Shown: positions 43,240 through 52,290 of the stretch, piece after piece
Layout: each line of letters starts with the position of its first letter
Position numbering within the stretch: position 1 is the first letter of the stretch
Assembly: GCF_004345605.1 (NCBI RefSeq)
Contig: NZ_SLVY01000010.1
Span: forward strand, 124,001 to 188,000
Length of the DNA: 64,000 nt
Direction: 5' to 3'
Source of the DNA: Rhodococcus sp. SMB37
Lineage (GTDB): Bacteria > Actinomycetota > Actinomycetes > Mycobacteriales > Mycobacteriaceae
The notes under the pieces: generated by a model
Databases searched by the model: none
Told to the model about the DNA's origin: nothing
What the model saw: the letters and a program-made list of their open reading frames with translations, nothing else
Translations under genes and position numbers: made by a program

Positions 43240-45255
43240 TCAGGGGTAGTACGGGGTGACGTGTTCGGAGGTGAATATCTCCAACGGGTAAACACCATAG
43301 CTAGGATCGGCCCACCAGTGGCTGAGATCGATGGTGTCGTTGGAAGCATCCATGTACGCCGCCCAGATCAGTTGAGAGCAGTTGTACTGATCGTCGTTGA
43401 TCTGTTTAGACCACGCGAAGTTGTTATTGTAACTCTTACCGACCTTCGACAAGGCAAAGTTGACTGCGGCCTGCCGTGTCGACGAGTCGGTATTCACCCA
43501 GCCAAGCTGTGGATTTCGGACCCTCCGCGGTTCTCCGTCATCGGCTGTCGGATTAAAAATCTCGTGGACTCCAGCGCTATTGTTCGATTCGACGGACGAC
43601 TGGGGAGATGTAAAGAGACCGTTGTGCCCATGATTAACCCATCGTGCACCGATGAATTCCGGATTGCTATCCGAATAGAAGAAATCTCCGTACCCTCGGG
43701 CATCTGGAAGAAGTTCCCAATCGTCCTCAGTGGGCCAGTCACCACTCACTTCAACGTATTCCTGGGCGTGAGCCAAAGAGTTTGACAACAGTTCTGCAGC
43801 GGATATGGAAGCCTGACCAGCTGCGGCGATTGCCAGGTCGATCATCTGCTGGGCGGTCGTGCCAGGATTTCTCAGCGCCAACTCGATAGCAGTCTGACCA
43901 GGCGCCGTGAGTACTCCGGTTTGAAACGGCTGCGAAAGATGAACTCCATCGTCGCTTTGATCCCCGATCGGATAGCCATGGCCGCTCTGCTCATGTCCTG
44001 CTGTCGACCACTGATCCAAGATGGCGCCCGTGACCGGCCATGCTCCGGTAGTGGGGTGCCAGTAGATGACACCACGCTCGAACCGGCTCATCCGCCCCTG
44101 CCCATCCGGCAGATCCAGCGGGTCCTGAATCGGATAGCCAAGCAAACTACCAGGCGTTTCGGCCCCGACGGTGTTCCACTTGTCCCGGATCAGACCGTTG
44201 CGGATCGCAGAACCGATCGCATTCTGGAACGCCACGTAGATCGCGCCACGCTGGAACTCCTGACGACGCCCCACACCATCGGCGTGCACGATCTCATCCG
44301 TCGTCGGATACCCGAGCATCCCGGTGGCCGCTTCGTAACCGAGGATGCCCCACCGGTTCAAGAAGCTGTTGACCACCGGATGCGCACCCGTGGCCGCAGA
44401 CCAGTAAATAGGCCCATTCAAAAACGTTACCCGTTCGCCGGTATTCCCGGGATTGATAATGTTTCCGCTGGTCGGGTACGTCAAAAAGCTCGCCGGACCA
44501 CCGAGGGAATTGTACTTGTCGCGGATCGCTCCGCACACCTGGAACGGCGACGGCCAATAGGTTTGGCAGGTCACCGCCGCAATCGACATGCGTGACAGTG
44601 CGGAGCGTTCCTGCGCCTCCATCATCTCGGCCTTGTCGGCGTCTTCCTTGGTGAACGGCGCCGGGATCTCCTCCCGGTCGGAGCGCATCTGACCGGGCAC
44701 GATCTCGGATTTCGGGTTCTGGGTCGGCGCCCAATCCAGGTCCGGCTCGGCGGTCTTCGACGACAGTTCCGGATCTTCCGGGGTGACCGGTTGATCGGCG
44801 GCCGGTGCGGCCGGCAGCAGCTCCGCCGGTAGCGGCGCGAGGTTCTCCTCGACCGGCGCGGCTTGCTCCAGCGTGGGTGCCGTCTCGGGTGCTGCGGGCG
44901 CGGGGACTGTGTCGGAGGCCGGTGTCGGCTCCGGTGTCACGGGTTCGGGTACTGCTGTGTCGGTGACGCATTCCACCGGGACCGCGAGAGGTGTCGTTGT
45001 GGTGGTGGTCGGTGGCGACGTCGTGGTCGTGGTGGTCGGTGGTGTGGTGGTGGGCACCGCGCACGGATCCACCACGGTGGTCTCGGCCGGTTCCTCGAGC
45101 GGCACCAGCTCCGGTGCGGCCGGGGTTGTCGTGGTCACCGGTGCGGTCGGGGTCGTCTCGACCGGCTGAGCGAAGGCTGCCGATCCCCCGGCGGCAACCA
45201 TCAACACCGTGGTGCCCGCGACCAGGCATCGGCGTAGCCATCTGTGTCGGGACAT
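43240..45255 (-). CDS. Secreted LGFP-repeat protein with permuted papain-like C-terminus
   Basis: This protein of about 671 residues starts at ATG 45255 (AGGTGG upstream). It has a Sec signal (MSRHRWLRRCLVAGTTVLMVAAGG), a Thr/Pro-rich linker (about 40-170), a conserved segment NPKSEIVPGQMRSDREEIPA followed by TKEDADKAEMMEAQ, and four or so LGFP repeats (about 240-460; e.g. SLGGPASFLTYPTSG, GMLGYPTTDE, SLLGYPIQDP). LGFP repeats anchor proteins to the arabinogalactan envelope. The C-terminal 160 residues resemble the permuted NlpC/P60-like YiiX fold, with His first (WVNHGHNGLFTSP) and then Cys (DQYNCSQLIWAAY). The C-terminal third is more AT-rich than the N-terminal part, so the gene looks chimeric. 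Confidence 0.75.
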   Translation of the reverse strand: MSRHRWLRRCLVAGTTVLMVAAGGSAAFAQPVETTPTAPVTTTTPAAPELVPLEEPAETTVVDPCAVPTTTPPTTTTTTSPPTTTTTTPLAVPVECVTDTAVPEPVTPEPTPASDTVPAPAAPETAPTLEQAAPVEENLAPLPAELLPAAPAADQPVTPEDPELSSKTAEPDLDWAPTQNPKSEIVPGQMRSDREEIPAPFTKEDADKAEMMEAQERSALSRMSIAAVTCQTYWPSPFQVCGAIRDKYNSLGGPASFLTYPTSGNIINPGNTGERVTFLNGPIYWSAATGAHPVVNSFLNRWGILGYEAATGMLGYPTTDEIVHADGVGRRQEFQRGAIYVAFQNAIGSAIRNGLIRDKWNTVGAETPGSLLGYPIQDPLDLPDGQGRMSRFERGVIYWHPTTGAWPVTGAILDQWSTAGHEQSGHGYPIGDQSDDGVHLSQPFQTGVLTAPGQTAIELALRNPGTTAQQMIDLAIAAAGQASISAAELLSNSLAHAQEYVEVSGDWPTEDDWELLPDARGYGDFFYSDSNPEFIGARWVNHGHNGLFTSPQSSVESNNSAGVHEIFNPTADDGEPRRVRNPQLGWVNTDSSTRQAAVNFALSKVGKSYNNNFAWSKQINDDQYNCSQLIWAAYMDASNDTIDLSHWWADPSYGVYPLEIFTSEHVTPYYP

Positions 45256-45463
45256 GACGGAGCCACCTGTGGTGTGCGAATCCATCTGTTACCTACTTCT
45301 CGTAGTCCGATAGGTACAGCGGTGGCGCCATCGCTTCATTGCAACTTAAACGGTTTCCCAAAAACCACAAACGCAACAGATAACACTTTTGTCACAGATA
45401 CCGTCTGACCTGTATTTTCCTGCAAACGGGTACCGGACTGGGCATTCGGTGCTAGACAGACAA

Positions 45464-45487
45464 GATCGTCTCCACCCGGAGACGATC
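45464..45487. other. Hairpin upstream of small LGFP gene
   Basis: A perfect ten-base stem (GATCGTCTCC, loop ACCC, GGAGACGATC) lies 47 bases before the start at 45534, in the divergent region between the two LGFP genes. It could be an operator or a leader hairpin. Confidence 0.5.
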
Positions 45488-45533
45488 GGGCACCCTGCGG
45501 GGAGGCCCGCGAATTCATGTGCAGGAGTGCGTA

Positions 45534-45866
45534 ATGCGGGTGCGTAACGGCGTGACGAGCTCGATGATGCGGCGACGGATGACCACCGGTATGGCCGCGG
45601 CAGGACTGGCGGTACTGTGCCTGACCGGCGGGGGTGTGGCCGCGGCCGCGCCGGTACAACCGGCGGCGGACTGCCAGACGTATTGGCCGTCACCGTTCCA
45701 GGTGTGCGATCAGATCAAGGACCTGTACAACAGCCTCGGCGGGGCGGCGAGCCCGCTCGGGTTCCCGTCGTCGGCGGCGCAACCATACGGCACCGATGGG
45801 CTACGTCAGACGTTCACCGGCGGCGCGATCATCTGGACACCGGGCACCGGCGCCTACATCGAATAA
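45534..45866 (+). CDS. Small secreted LGFP-repeat protein
   Basis: This 110-residue protein has a signal peptide (MTTGMAAAGLAVLCLTGGGV, cleaved after AAAA) and about one and a half LGFP repeats: CQTYWPSPFQVCDQIKDLYN, then GGAASPLGFPSSAAQP and GGAIIWTPGTGAY. The first motif is nearly identical to the repeat region of the large protein at 43240, so the two share ancestry. ATG 45534 follows AGGAG. It is divergent from the large gene and probably also bound to the cell wall. Confidence 0.75.
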   Translation: MRVRNGVTSSMMRRRMTTGMAAAGLAVLCLTGGGVAAAAPVQPAADCQTYWPSPFQVCDQIKDLYNSLGGAASPLGFPSSAAQPYGTDGLRQTFTGGAIIWTPGTGAYIE

Positions 45867-45906
45867 CCCCGACGGCTGCGGCGCGGGCAGGCACCGGACA
45901 CCCGGA

Positions 45907-46433
45907 TCAGAAGTAGATCTGCCGGACATCATCGATCCGGGCCAGCTCGCCCGCGGCGGTGTCGGGGTCGCTGGCGGCCAGCCGCACCGCGGCCTGCGCG
46001 GTCTCGGCGAGCGGCCCCGCGACAAGCTCCTTGTCCTCACTCGCGTGGGAGATGAACACATCCCAGGTCTCGCCGTTGTCGTCCGGCCCCAGCGGGGACG
46101 CTCATGACGGATTCCGTCTAGGGACTGCAGTGGAACGGACTTCGCGGTAGGCAGCGGCGGGGGCTCCACCTCCACCGAATGCCGGACATCCGTGGCCTTA
46201 AGTCCCATGAGGTCGATTGATAAGTACCAACTTCCGGTGCGTGGAACGCGAATGCGGAACGGCACCTTCGTGACCAGGCCCCCACTGCAACGATGATCCC
46301 GACCGTTCTTGTAGGCGTTGAAGTTGGTGCTGTCCATGAGGCGGACATTGGCTGCCCTACTCAGGCGCACTACGACGGTGGAACCCTTCTCAAGTCGGTT
46401 CCAGTGATACCGGTAGAACTTCGTTCCTGCCAC
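45907..46433 (-). pseudogene. Broken DUF1883-TIR gene
   Basis: The N-terminal 90 residues match DUF1883: NRLEKGSTVVVRLSRAANVR, LMDSTNFNAYKNGRDHRC and the Trp-containing SWYLSIDLMGLKATDVRHS. After about 46110 the frame is lost, and the next frame carries the start of a TIR domain, TWDVFISHASEDKELVAGPL. That then jumps to an unrelated tail (TAQAAVRLAASD...RQIYF) with the TIR core missing. Full-length relatives are DUF1883-TIR fusions, and TIR domains of this kind are often NAD-cleaving defence effectors. This copy should be inactive. It lies nine bases after the 212-residue gene at 46443. Confidence 0.7.
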
Positions 46434-46442
46434 GGCGCGACC

Positions 46443-47081
46443 TCACCCAACCTTCTCAAGGAGCCGGCGTAGACGCGTGGCGCCGCGGCCCGAGACTCCC
46501 ACAGCCATAACGTAGGATGCTGCCTGCTCCGGGGTGAGGAGACCTGCCTGGACATGACGTACCAAATGATTGCGAGCGTGCGTTTTCTCATGCGGCCCGG
46601 TCCAGCCGTTGTTTCCACCGAAGAACACTGCGCGGTCAAGGTCCGCTATGACGTCGTCCGACAGGTTGCCAGCGCTGACGCTGCCGTCCAGCAGGTTGAC
46701 CGCTCCGGTGCCCGCCGCCCACTCAGCAAGCGGGAAGCTCTCGGTCTCGACCACGGCGATCGAGTAACCGCGAGCGAGGTCGAGTGCGAGATTCAAGGTC
46801 CGCTCGTCCGGCACGTAGGCCAGCACCGGACCACGATCGAGTCGTTTCTTGCTCTGCGGCGTAGCCTGACCGCCCGCCTGAGCAATCTCTTCCAGATGCT
46901 CGATATTTCGAGCGTTCTGGAGGGTGTTGGTCACCAGGCGCGGCTGGACTCCTTCGGCTTCACTGCGCTCCCAGATCCAGTCGGCAGCAAGAGCTGCGGC
47001 CTCGTCCCACGGACGCCCGGGATCATCGTCGGGTACCCAGGCCGCGGCCTGCAGGTGAGGCGTTGGGTGTAGATCACCCAC
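46443..47081 (-). CDS. Hypothetical partner of DUF1883-TIR gene
   Basis: This 212-residue cytosolic protein is unrecognised. It starts MGDLHPTPHLQAAAWVPDDD and has a Trp-rich helix WDEAAALAADWIWERSEAEG, the segment NLALDLARGYSIAVVETES, and a basic C-terminal helix (ARNHLVRHVQAGLLTPEQAA). Translation looks intact with normal high-GC codons. It is immediately upstream of the broken DUF1883-TIR gene on the same strand, so the two were probably one operon. It may have been the sensor or regulator of a TIR-based module; that is inference. Confidence 0.6.
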   Translation of the reverse strand: MGDLHPTPHLQAAAWVPDDDPGRPWDEAAALAADWIWERSEAEGVQPRLVTNTLQNARNIEHLEEIAQAGGQATPQSKKRLDRGPVLAYVPDERTLNLALDLARGYSIAVVETESFPLAEWAAGTGAVNLLDGSVSAGNLSDDVIADLDRAVFFGGNNGWTGPHEKTHARNHLVRHVQAGLLTPEQAASYVMAVGVSGRGATRLRRLLEKVG

Positions 47082-47560
47082 CGGGCACCTCCTCTCACAC
47101 AGAGTTCAAGTAGCTGTGCTGAAGCCTGTCATGAGGCACCGACAGTTTCGTTGCGCATGACTATCGAACGATCCCTCGCAGTCCGTGTCGTGTTGCAGGA
47201 CAGGTACGATGAAGACGCGTTTCTCGTTGCCGAGGCCAACTTCCGTCGACTACCAAGGCACTTAGCTGCGGGCGCTCACTTCGGAGACCCGAAGGTCGCA
47301 GGCATTCAGATCACCCGAACTCGTACCCGAAGGTCCACTTCCGATAGGAAGTATGCGGAACAAGCCGCCCAGGGATGAACGAACACAAACGCATTGATCG
47401 CTGCCCCACAGAATCCTGCCCACCGTCTCATTTCCTTGCCTTTGAGACAGGTTGCGAGGCGCCTCGAATTGGGTGATGCACGTCGGCGACACCCTCTGGA
47501 AATAGCTTCTGACCTGCGGTTATGCCTTGACAATGGCCATCAGGTCCGGTAAGATGAGAT
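47082..47560. other. Intergenic, no convincing gene
   Basis: Several short open frames exist (for example a rightward one at 47151-47378), but none has a good start context or recognisable family. The stretch may contain decayed coding DNA and the promoter of the 46443 gene. Confidence 0.3.
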
Positions 47561-47812
47561 ATGAGAGCGGGGAGACTCGCTAACTACGAAAGAGGGAGTT
47601 TGTATAAGAAGATAATAAAAAGCACGTTCGATGCGTACGACATGTTCAACCTAGCTATGGTGATCCTCGGGGCGTTCGGCGTCTCGGTAGGATGGGCCAC
47701 CGTCGCGACGTCGCTACCGGTATCGATCCCAATATTGATACTGCAGACGGCGTGGAAGTACAGGAAAGACATCGCGAGGTTCGTCGAGCGGATTCGCCGG
47801 CGGATGAGATAG
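47561..47812 (+). CDS. Small membrane-associated protein
   Basis: This 83-residue product has a charged N-terminus (MRAGRLANYERGSLYKKIIK), one or two hydrophobic segments (MFNLAMVILGAFGVSVGWAT and LPVSIPILILQTAW) and a strongly basic tail (FVERIRRRMR). Its early codons are AT-rich for this genome. A strong terminator follows within 10 bases, which supports an expressed gene. Function unknown; short membrane peptides of this shape include phage and toxin-like products. Confidence 0.5.
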   Translation: MRAGRLANYERGSLYKKIIKSTFDAYDMFNLAMVILGAFGVSVGWATVATSLPVSIPILILQTAWKYRKDIARFVERIRRRMR

Positions 47813-47820
47813 TGCCGATA

Positions 47821-47859
47821 GAGAAACCCCCTGGCAGTGGGACTACCAGGGGGTTTCTC
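47821..47859 (+). terminator. Intrinsic terminator
   Basis: Fourteen-base arms GAGAAACCCCCTGG and CCAGGGGGTTTCTC flank an 11-base loop directly after the small membrane gene. Confidence 0.85.
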
Positions 47860-48315
47860 ATGTCCGGTCAGGCGTCGGGGTCGACGACACCTTCGGGGCG
47901 TACAGATATGCGATGTGCACAGCGTCAGCGAGGCATCAATCCGGAGCGTCAGGCCAGCGTCGCCAGGCTCGGTGCCGCAGCGGTGTTGTGGGCAACAATG
48001 GCGACGTGAGCCCAGGCAGAACCAACAGTCCACGCGGTGTGCTCGAAGACGCTGGTGCAGCGACCCAGAGCGCGGCTACCTACAGCAACGCCCCGGCAAC
48101 GAAACTCCGTTGCCGACGCACAAGCCGATCGCTCGCCACGCACCACACGCACTCGCGAACCGCAGCCTCAAGTCGGATGGGAAGCCGCGGCGGCCAGGTG
48201 CGCATCCGGACGACCCGCCAGTAAACCCGTTTGGGCGATTCGCCCCCGGGATCGGTCGCGGTGGATCGATCGGTTGGTGCGGACTTTGCTCGTAGGAGCG
48301 TGACAGAATCTCCCC
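47860..48315. other. Intergenic, no convincing gene
   Basis: Open frames here overlap in all phases with no start signal or family similarity. The last 80 bases presumably hold the promoter of the lipoprotein gene at 48316. Confidence 0.3.
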
Positions 48316-48750
48316 ATGTTCCGCATCGCCGCGATGGCTGTCCTCGTAGCAGCCGGTGTCCTCACCGCTGCCTGCTCCAACGGCGATCCGCTCGAACAGG
48401 CATCGAATTCCAGTGCAGAAAGCGGCGTGAGCTGGGATTCCCTTCGCACTAGGTACGCCTACGCGCTCAAGAACGAGGACTGCACAGGGGAGTGCTTCAA
48501 ATACATCGACCACCACGTTCGCAAGATGCAGGTGGACATCCCCGATCTACCTCCAGGATCACCTCGAAGCGAGCTCGGCATGCATGTCGAGAACTGGATC
48601 AAGATCAGCGACAAGCACGAAGAGTGCATTGCCGCCGACATCGACACTTATGAGCAGTTCACCCAACTTGAGGAAGACTGCCAGGACAAGTATGAACCGG
48701 ATGCCGTAAGACTGTGGAGCAGCATCCGCTCGATCATCGATCGCGCGTAA
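48316..48750 (+). CDS. Putative lipoprotein
   Basis: This 144-residue product has a lipoprotein signal MFRIAAMAVLVAAGVLTAAC with the lipidated Cys at about residue 20. The mature part has five further Cys residues (for example DCTGECFKYIDHH and EDCQDKYEPD), an unusual number that suggests disulfides outside the membrane, and is acidic. No family is recognised. It is isolated in the island. Confidence 0.7.
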   Translation: MFRIAAMAVLVAAGVLTAACSNGDPLEQASNSSAESGVSWDSLRTRYAYALKNEDCTGECFKYIDHHVRKMQVDIPDLPPGSPRSELGMHVENWIKISDKHEECIAADIDTYEQFTQLEEDCQDKYEPDAVRLWSSIRSIIDRA

Positions 48751-48864
48751 CAACCGACTCGCTGTCACACGTAGGTACCGCAATCGCAACTACCCGACCT
48801 GCGGCCTGCAACGATACGGAATTTCAGCGGAGACGGCATGCGTCCACAGGCGTCAGTTGATGCG

Positions 48865-49111
48865 CTACTCCGGAATCAGGTCTTCTTCCCGCATCGGAAA
48901 CCGGTACCCCTCGGGGATTCCGTCGACCGATTCGAGGACGAACCGGCCCTCGTCAGCTACGTCGACAATTCTGAACACCGACGCACCTGCCGGACGGATC
49001 CGGACACGATCCTCACGATCTGCACAGTCATGTTTCTTGTTCCACAGTCTGGCGTGGTGAGCACACGTGTTTCGGATGTAGTTGAGGGCGCTCTTGTCAT
49101 GAATGTGGATG
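48865..49111 (-). pseudogene. Abi_2 C-terminal remnant joined to a small repeated domain
   Basis: The frame reads DKSALNYIRNTCAHHARLWN, the hallmark C-terminal motif of the Abi_2 (AbiD/AbiF) abortive-infection family, with no upstream Abi_2 body. It is followed in frame by DRVRIRPAGASVFRIVDVAD and GYRFPMREEDLIPE, a small beta-rich domain that recurs at about 52190-52330. The 5' part is cut off at the edge of the ISL3 element, so an insertion probably removed the rest. Confidence 0.6.
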
Positions 49112-50356
49112 AGCCCCCGTGTGATATGGAAGGTCAAGGGCGACCGGTCCACACGTGAGCATGACCATCGCAAGCGCATTCTCCGCGGTGTGGAATCCGT
49201 AGGCCCGGCGGATGACCAACCGGACCTTGTTGTTCAGGCCCTCGTGGCGTCCGTTGGCCAACCCCCGGGTGACGGCCGCGAAGATGCCATCGAGATGCTT
49301 CCGGATCGTGCGGCCGACCTTGACGAACTGCGGGATGCGGCACCGCTGCGCCCACGAACACCATCGTCCGAGCATGGCGTGCACCTGATCGGCGTCGAGG
49401 TCACCGGCGAACACCGCCCGCAGGGCCTCCTTCAACTCGTAGGCACGCACCAGAGCACCACCGTGGCGTTTGAGTGAATCGAGGGTCGATTCCTGTTTGG
49501 CGGTGAGCTTTTCCGGGTTCTTGAGCAACACCCACCGAGCCCCCTTGTAGGTTTTCGCGACCTGCGTGTCCGACAGGGTGCGCGCCAATTGCCACTGTCG
49601 ACGGCGCACGTCGCCCCGCGCGGCGGTGGCCAGTTTGACGACGTGAAACGGATCGAAGCAGATCGTTGCCTGCGGGGCGTGGGCGCGCACCGACTTCCGA
49701 TACGCCGGCCCCAGATCCATCGACACCGCTTCGATCTTCTCGGCCCCACCGTCGGGCAGCGCGTCGGTGAAGAACTCGTCGAGCGCGGCCGCGTTCTTGC
49801 CTTCGGTACCCCACACGATCGTTCCGGACTCGTGGTCGGATACCAGGGTCAGATACTTGTGGTGCCGACGCCACGATATTTCGTCGACGCCGATGTCGAC
49901 CAGATTCGCCAGCCGGTCCGGGTCGAGTTTCTCGGCGGCGACCCGGCTGCACATCGCGCCGACGGTGCGCCAGGTGACGCGGCAGAAACGGGCCACGGTG
50001 GATTTGTCGGTCTTGGTGGCCAGCCATACCGCCAGGTCCTCGAAGTCGCGGGTGAACTTCGATCCGGGGCGGGCGAAGTCCACTGCCTCGGCCAGCCCCC
50101 CGTGTTCGGGGCAGTGCAGTCGTCGGCGTCGTAGGGTGAGCACACAGATGCGTCCGCCCAGGTCCAGGTGCCGCCACGACGAATCCACGTCGCGGGTGTC
50201 GTAGCGGTGACGGGTCGAGAATGCGCAGTGTGGGCACTGCATCCGGCGGTGTTTCGGGTGGACCTCGACCACGACGCGACCGTCGGTGATCTCGACGTCA
50301 CGGACGGTGGTGCTCGGCAGGGCCAGCAGTTGGTTCAGTAGGGTGGTGGCGCGCAC
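49097..50356 (-). mobile_element. ISL3-family transposase, intact
   Basis: This 419-residue transposase has the N-terminal zinc knuckle CPHCAFSTRH...HCPEHGG, an HTH, and the DDE residues Asp158 (IGVDEISWRRHHKYL), Asp214 (AVSMDLGPAYRKSV) and Glu372 (ANGRHEGLNNKVRLVIRRAY). It looks complete and could be active. The last codons (HTGAHPHS) may read beyond the element, because the Abi_2 remnant begins there. The nine bases GTGGATGAG occur at 49105-49113 and 50373-50381 and may mark a target duplication, but clear terminal inverted repeats were not found. Confidence 0.88.
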
Positions 50357-50585
50357 GGGTCGGCTCCGGTGGGTGGATGAGTGTAGGAGCTTTCGACCTT
50401 ACGGGCGGCCCGTGCGCCCATCCTCACTGCTGCTCGTCGTAGCACATGCTCGGTCATCCACATTCAGAGCAATAGATCCGAAGTTCCGTCGTGTCAACGG
50501 GCACCTGCACCTGCCGGCGCTGCGTGCCGCGCTCGACCGGGAGGTGATGGTCGTGCACACTGATCGGGTGAGCGTCGCCTGATTC
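50357..50585. other. Spacer between ISL3 gene and integrase remnant
   Basis: No complete gene. A rightward frame ends in FRRVNGHLHLPALRAALDRE, which looks like the tail of some mobile-element protein but is too short to assign. It includes the ISL3 promoter end. Confidence 0.3.
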
Positions 50586-51702
50586 TCACAGGGGCCACTG
50601 CCGAAGTTCCACGGACTTCGGGACATCCTCCTGAGAATGACCGAGGACGAATTGCACATCGGTCAACGGCACGTTCGGGTCCTCGGCCATGCGATAGGCA
50701 GCGGTATGACGCAGTGCATGCAAGGTGGCCGAGCTGCCGGCTCGTGTTCCGGCGTGTTCGAACATCCGGTGCACGGCGTGGTAGGTCAGAGGCCGAGCCG
50801 GAGCACGCAAGGTCCACCACAGTGGTTGCCGGGGTCCCTTTGGGACCCGGCCGGCCGCTTCGAGTTGATACAGGCGCAGCCACACGAGCGCATCACTCGA
50901 TGCAGGTAGCTGCTGCATTTCTCGAGTCCCCTTGCGCACCACCGTAATCAGTTGCCGTCCTGGATCGACCCTGCCCTGTGTGACCGACAGTAATTCCGAT
51001 GCGCGAGCGCCGGTAGAGACATAGAACGCCACCAATGCTCGATCACGATGCGACGGCAGCCGGGCGAAGATCTCGTTGAACTCGTCGTCGGGAACCGCCC
51101 TCGGTATCCGAGACGGCACCGTCGGGCGATACACGCCCGTGCGCTCGTTCACGTACGGGTCCATCGGATTGTGGTGCGCGTGTGCTCGCCAACCGTGCGC
51201 CGACCGACCCGACGGAAACGGATTGATGATCGGTCCACGCGCTGATTCGAGATGAAACTGGTAGAAGCAGCAACACCGTCTCGGAATGCGCCCGGACCGA
51301 CGCCGAGTAAGGCTTCCCACTCGATGCCGCGGACTGCTCGGACGATCCGGTTCGCCAATGCGGCCGGATCGGTTTGCCTGCCAACAGCATCCACCGACAG
51401 AAGTCGCGCGCTTCGCGCTGCGTCGCCGAACTCCACGCGACGTCGATCGCCCACAGGAAACGGAACCAGCGCAGCAGATCCATCCCATACGAGCGAACCG
51501 TCGCATCCGAGCAGCCCCGCGCCTGCAAATCCTGAAAGTAGATTGCGACCGCCTCGACCGGCGCCCCGTGCGGATCGATTAGATCCACGGGCTGCCATCG
51601 GTCGTCGGTCGTGCGAAGCGAGCCCCGCAACGGGACCGTCAACTCAGCGAGGTTTCGCGCAGAATCTTCGTCGATCGGCACAGTCGTGACCATAGACCTC
51701 AA
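50586..51702 (-). pseudogene. Broken tyrosine recombinase (integrase)
   Basis: The N-terminal SAM-like domain (VAIYFQDLQARGCSDATVRS, LLRWFRFLWAIDVAW) and the catalytic domain (RDRALVAFYVSTGARASELL; LHALRHTAAYRMAEDPNVPL) belong to one phage-type integrase, but they lie in two frames that meet near 51265. The C-terminus reads FVLGHSQEDVPKSVELRQWP and stops before the catalytic Tyr. The first Arg and the HxxR box are present. It is therefore inactive. Its start lies against the end of the broken LGFP gene. Confidence 0.8.
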
Positions 51703-51752
51703 CCACAGAAACCGTCTGCTACCTGCTGAAACTCGTGTCCTAGTTCAGTCAA

Positions 51753-52290
51753 CTCGAATGTGACGCGCTGTCCGACGCCGTCACCGTTGGTGATGTTGCT
51801 GCTTGTGGGCAAGAGCAGAAAGCTGTTCGGTCCGCCGAGGGAGTCGTACTTGACTCGGATCTTGCCGCAGACTTGGTACTGCCATGCCGGGAAGTAGGTC
51901 ATGCAGTCCGTGGGTGCCGCGGCAGCGAGAACGTTGGTGGCACCGGCGCTGCGGGCTGTGCGGGAGCGTGACGCTGCGAGGAGTTTTCGCCTCGGCGATC
52001 TCGGCCTTGTCGGCGTCTTCCTTGGTGTAGCCCTCGGGTAGTTCTTGGCGGTCTGAACGCATCTTGCCAGGCACGATCGTGGAATTGGGGTTCTCGGTAG
52101 GTGTCCACTCCGCCCAGGTCGACAAGAAGCTCGGCCGTGCATCGTCTGCTCGTGTCGTGGCGATCGCGGCGAAGAAGACGAGCAACGAAAAGAACGACGT
52201 CGGCCCCGAGGCTCTCGCAAGCTGACACGCCGTCGACGTCGACAATCGTGAATACCGACGTACCGTCCGGCCGGACGCGGACGCGTCCAC
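51753..52290 (-). pseudogene. Broken LGFP-repeat protein gene
   Basis: This is a remnant of a paralogue of the protein at 43240. One frame holds NPNSTIVPGKMRSDRQELPE and TKEDADKAEIAEA; after a frameshift the next holds CMTYFPAWQYQVCGKIRVKY and SLGGPNSFLLLPTSSNI. It stops after GVGQRVTFE, where unrelated sequence and then the integrase begin. The conserved linker followed by the first LGFP repeat shows the same architecture as the intact gene. Confidence 0.7.

Noticed and set aside
44990-45075. GGT/GTG-rich simple repeat resembling a short tandem array or CRISPR
   Set aside because: It is the Thr/Pro-rich linker of the LGFP protein seen on the opposite strand; no spacer-repeat structure.
47151-47378. 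Short rightward frame of 75 codons
   Set aside because: No ribosome site or family; basic C-terminal half looks non-coding.
49105-50381. Exact boundaries of the ISL3 element
   Set aside because: GTGGATGAG at both sides could be a target duplication, but matching terminal inverted repeats were not found, so ends are not asserted.
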